NCBI GenBank assembly: GCA_020723325.1
Contig: DYJD01000010.1
Coordinates: forward strand, 162,466-226,465
Direction of reading: 5' to 3'
DNA: 64,000 nt
DNA from: Desulfosudis oleivorans
GTDB taxonomy: Bacteria > Desulfobacterota > Desulfobacteria > Desulfobacterales > SURF-7
How positions within the stretch are numbered: the stretch's first letter is position 1; each line of letters begins with the position of its first letter. Below, piece after piece: positions 63,971 to 64,000 of this stretch. The notes beneath the pieces were generated by a model, which was not told the DNA's origin, did no database searches, and worked only from the letters and a program-made list of their open reading frames with translations. A program made the translations under genes and the position numbers.

Positions 63971-64000
63971 GCGGAATGTGCAACCATTAATTGCCAATAT

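Overview
The window reads as a piece of chromosome from a strictly anaerobic, respiring Desulfobacterota-type bacterium (class Desulfobacteria is my best guess). This is inferred from gene content only: a catalytic CO dehydrogenase (cooS), a pair of 2-hydroxyacyl-CoA dehydratase/benzoyl-CoA reductase-type subunits, a TatT-linked TRAP transporter, an OFA-family carboxylate transporter, a PEP-CTERM surface protein, the metX-metW pair, a ferredoxin-thioredoxin-reductase catalytic subunit and a RAYT-type transposase. No rRNA, tRNA or CRISPR array was seen.

Layout. 1-12.6 kb is an envelope/exopolysaccharide region: the 3' end of a sulfotransferase, an SDR protein that has lost its catalytic residues, a secreted beta-helix protein, a small membrane protein, a polyprenyl-phosphate sugar-1-phosphate transferase, a PEP-CTERM protein, a 1000-residue beta-helix/PKD protein ending in an outer-membrane barrel, and a BBP2-type barrel. 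The left ~8 kb is visibly more AT-rich than the rest. Four genes here have -24/-12 (sigma54-type) promoter matches. 12.8-22.6 kb is a catabolic block: a MetE-core/UROD-like protein, two 2-hydroxyacyl-CoA dehydratase subunits, a hotdog thioesterase, TatT plus DctP-Q-M, and an acyl-CoA ligase. Together they could import, activate and reductively process an organic acid. 22.8-29.4 kb holds a giant TPR protein and a small PstS-like protein paired with a porin. 29.5-37.7 kb is housekeeping: metX-metW, then cpoB-dprA-topA, yajC and rng on the minus strand. 37.7-45.7 kb carries an OFA transporter, cooS with a structured leader, a DUF255 thioredoxin-domain protein, a DUF2064 nucleotidyl/glycosyltransferase-like protein and a nitroreductase. 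45.7-53.1 kb is a central-carbon island: fumC, a glutaredoxin/FTR pair, citrate synthase, a sterol-desaturase-like protein and acnA. 53.3-56.1 kb is an accessory patch: a RAYT transposase, a frameshifted PIN-domain gene with its small partner, and a Phd antitoxin beside a vapC remnant. 56.1-63.8 kb holds prfC, a PBP1B-lipoprotein-histidine kinase operon and a ROK kinase.

The intergenic spaces are unusually rich in structure. A four-copy palindromic element family sits 7-10 bases after stop codons in three of its four copies. Several other palindromes have arms built from repeats of a short word (GGTATC/GGGGTC, CGAATATCGAAATACG, GAATTCAG, TTAACAATT). One of these contains a copy of the four-copy element. 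The cooS leader can fold into a three-way junction that starts almost exactly at the predicted transcription start. I consider that leader and the palindrome families the most novel signals here.
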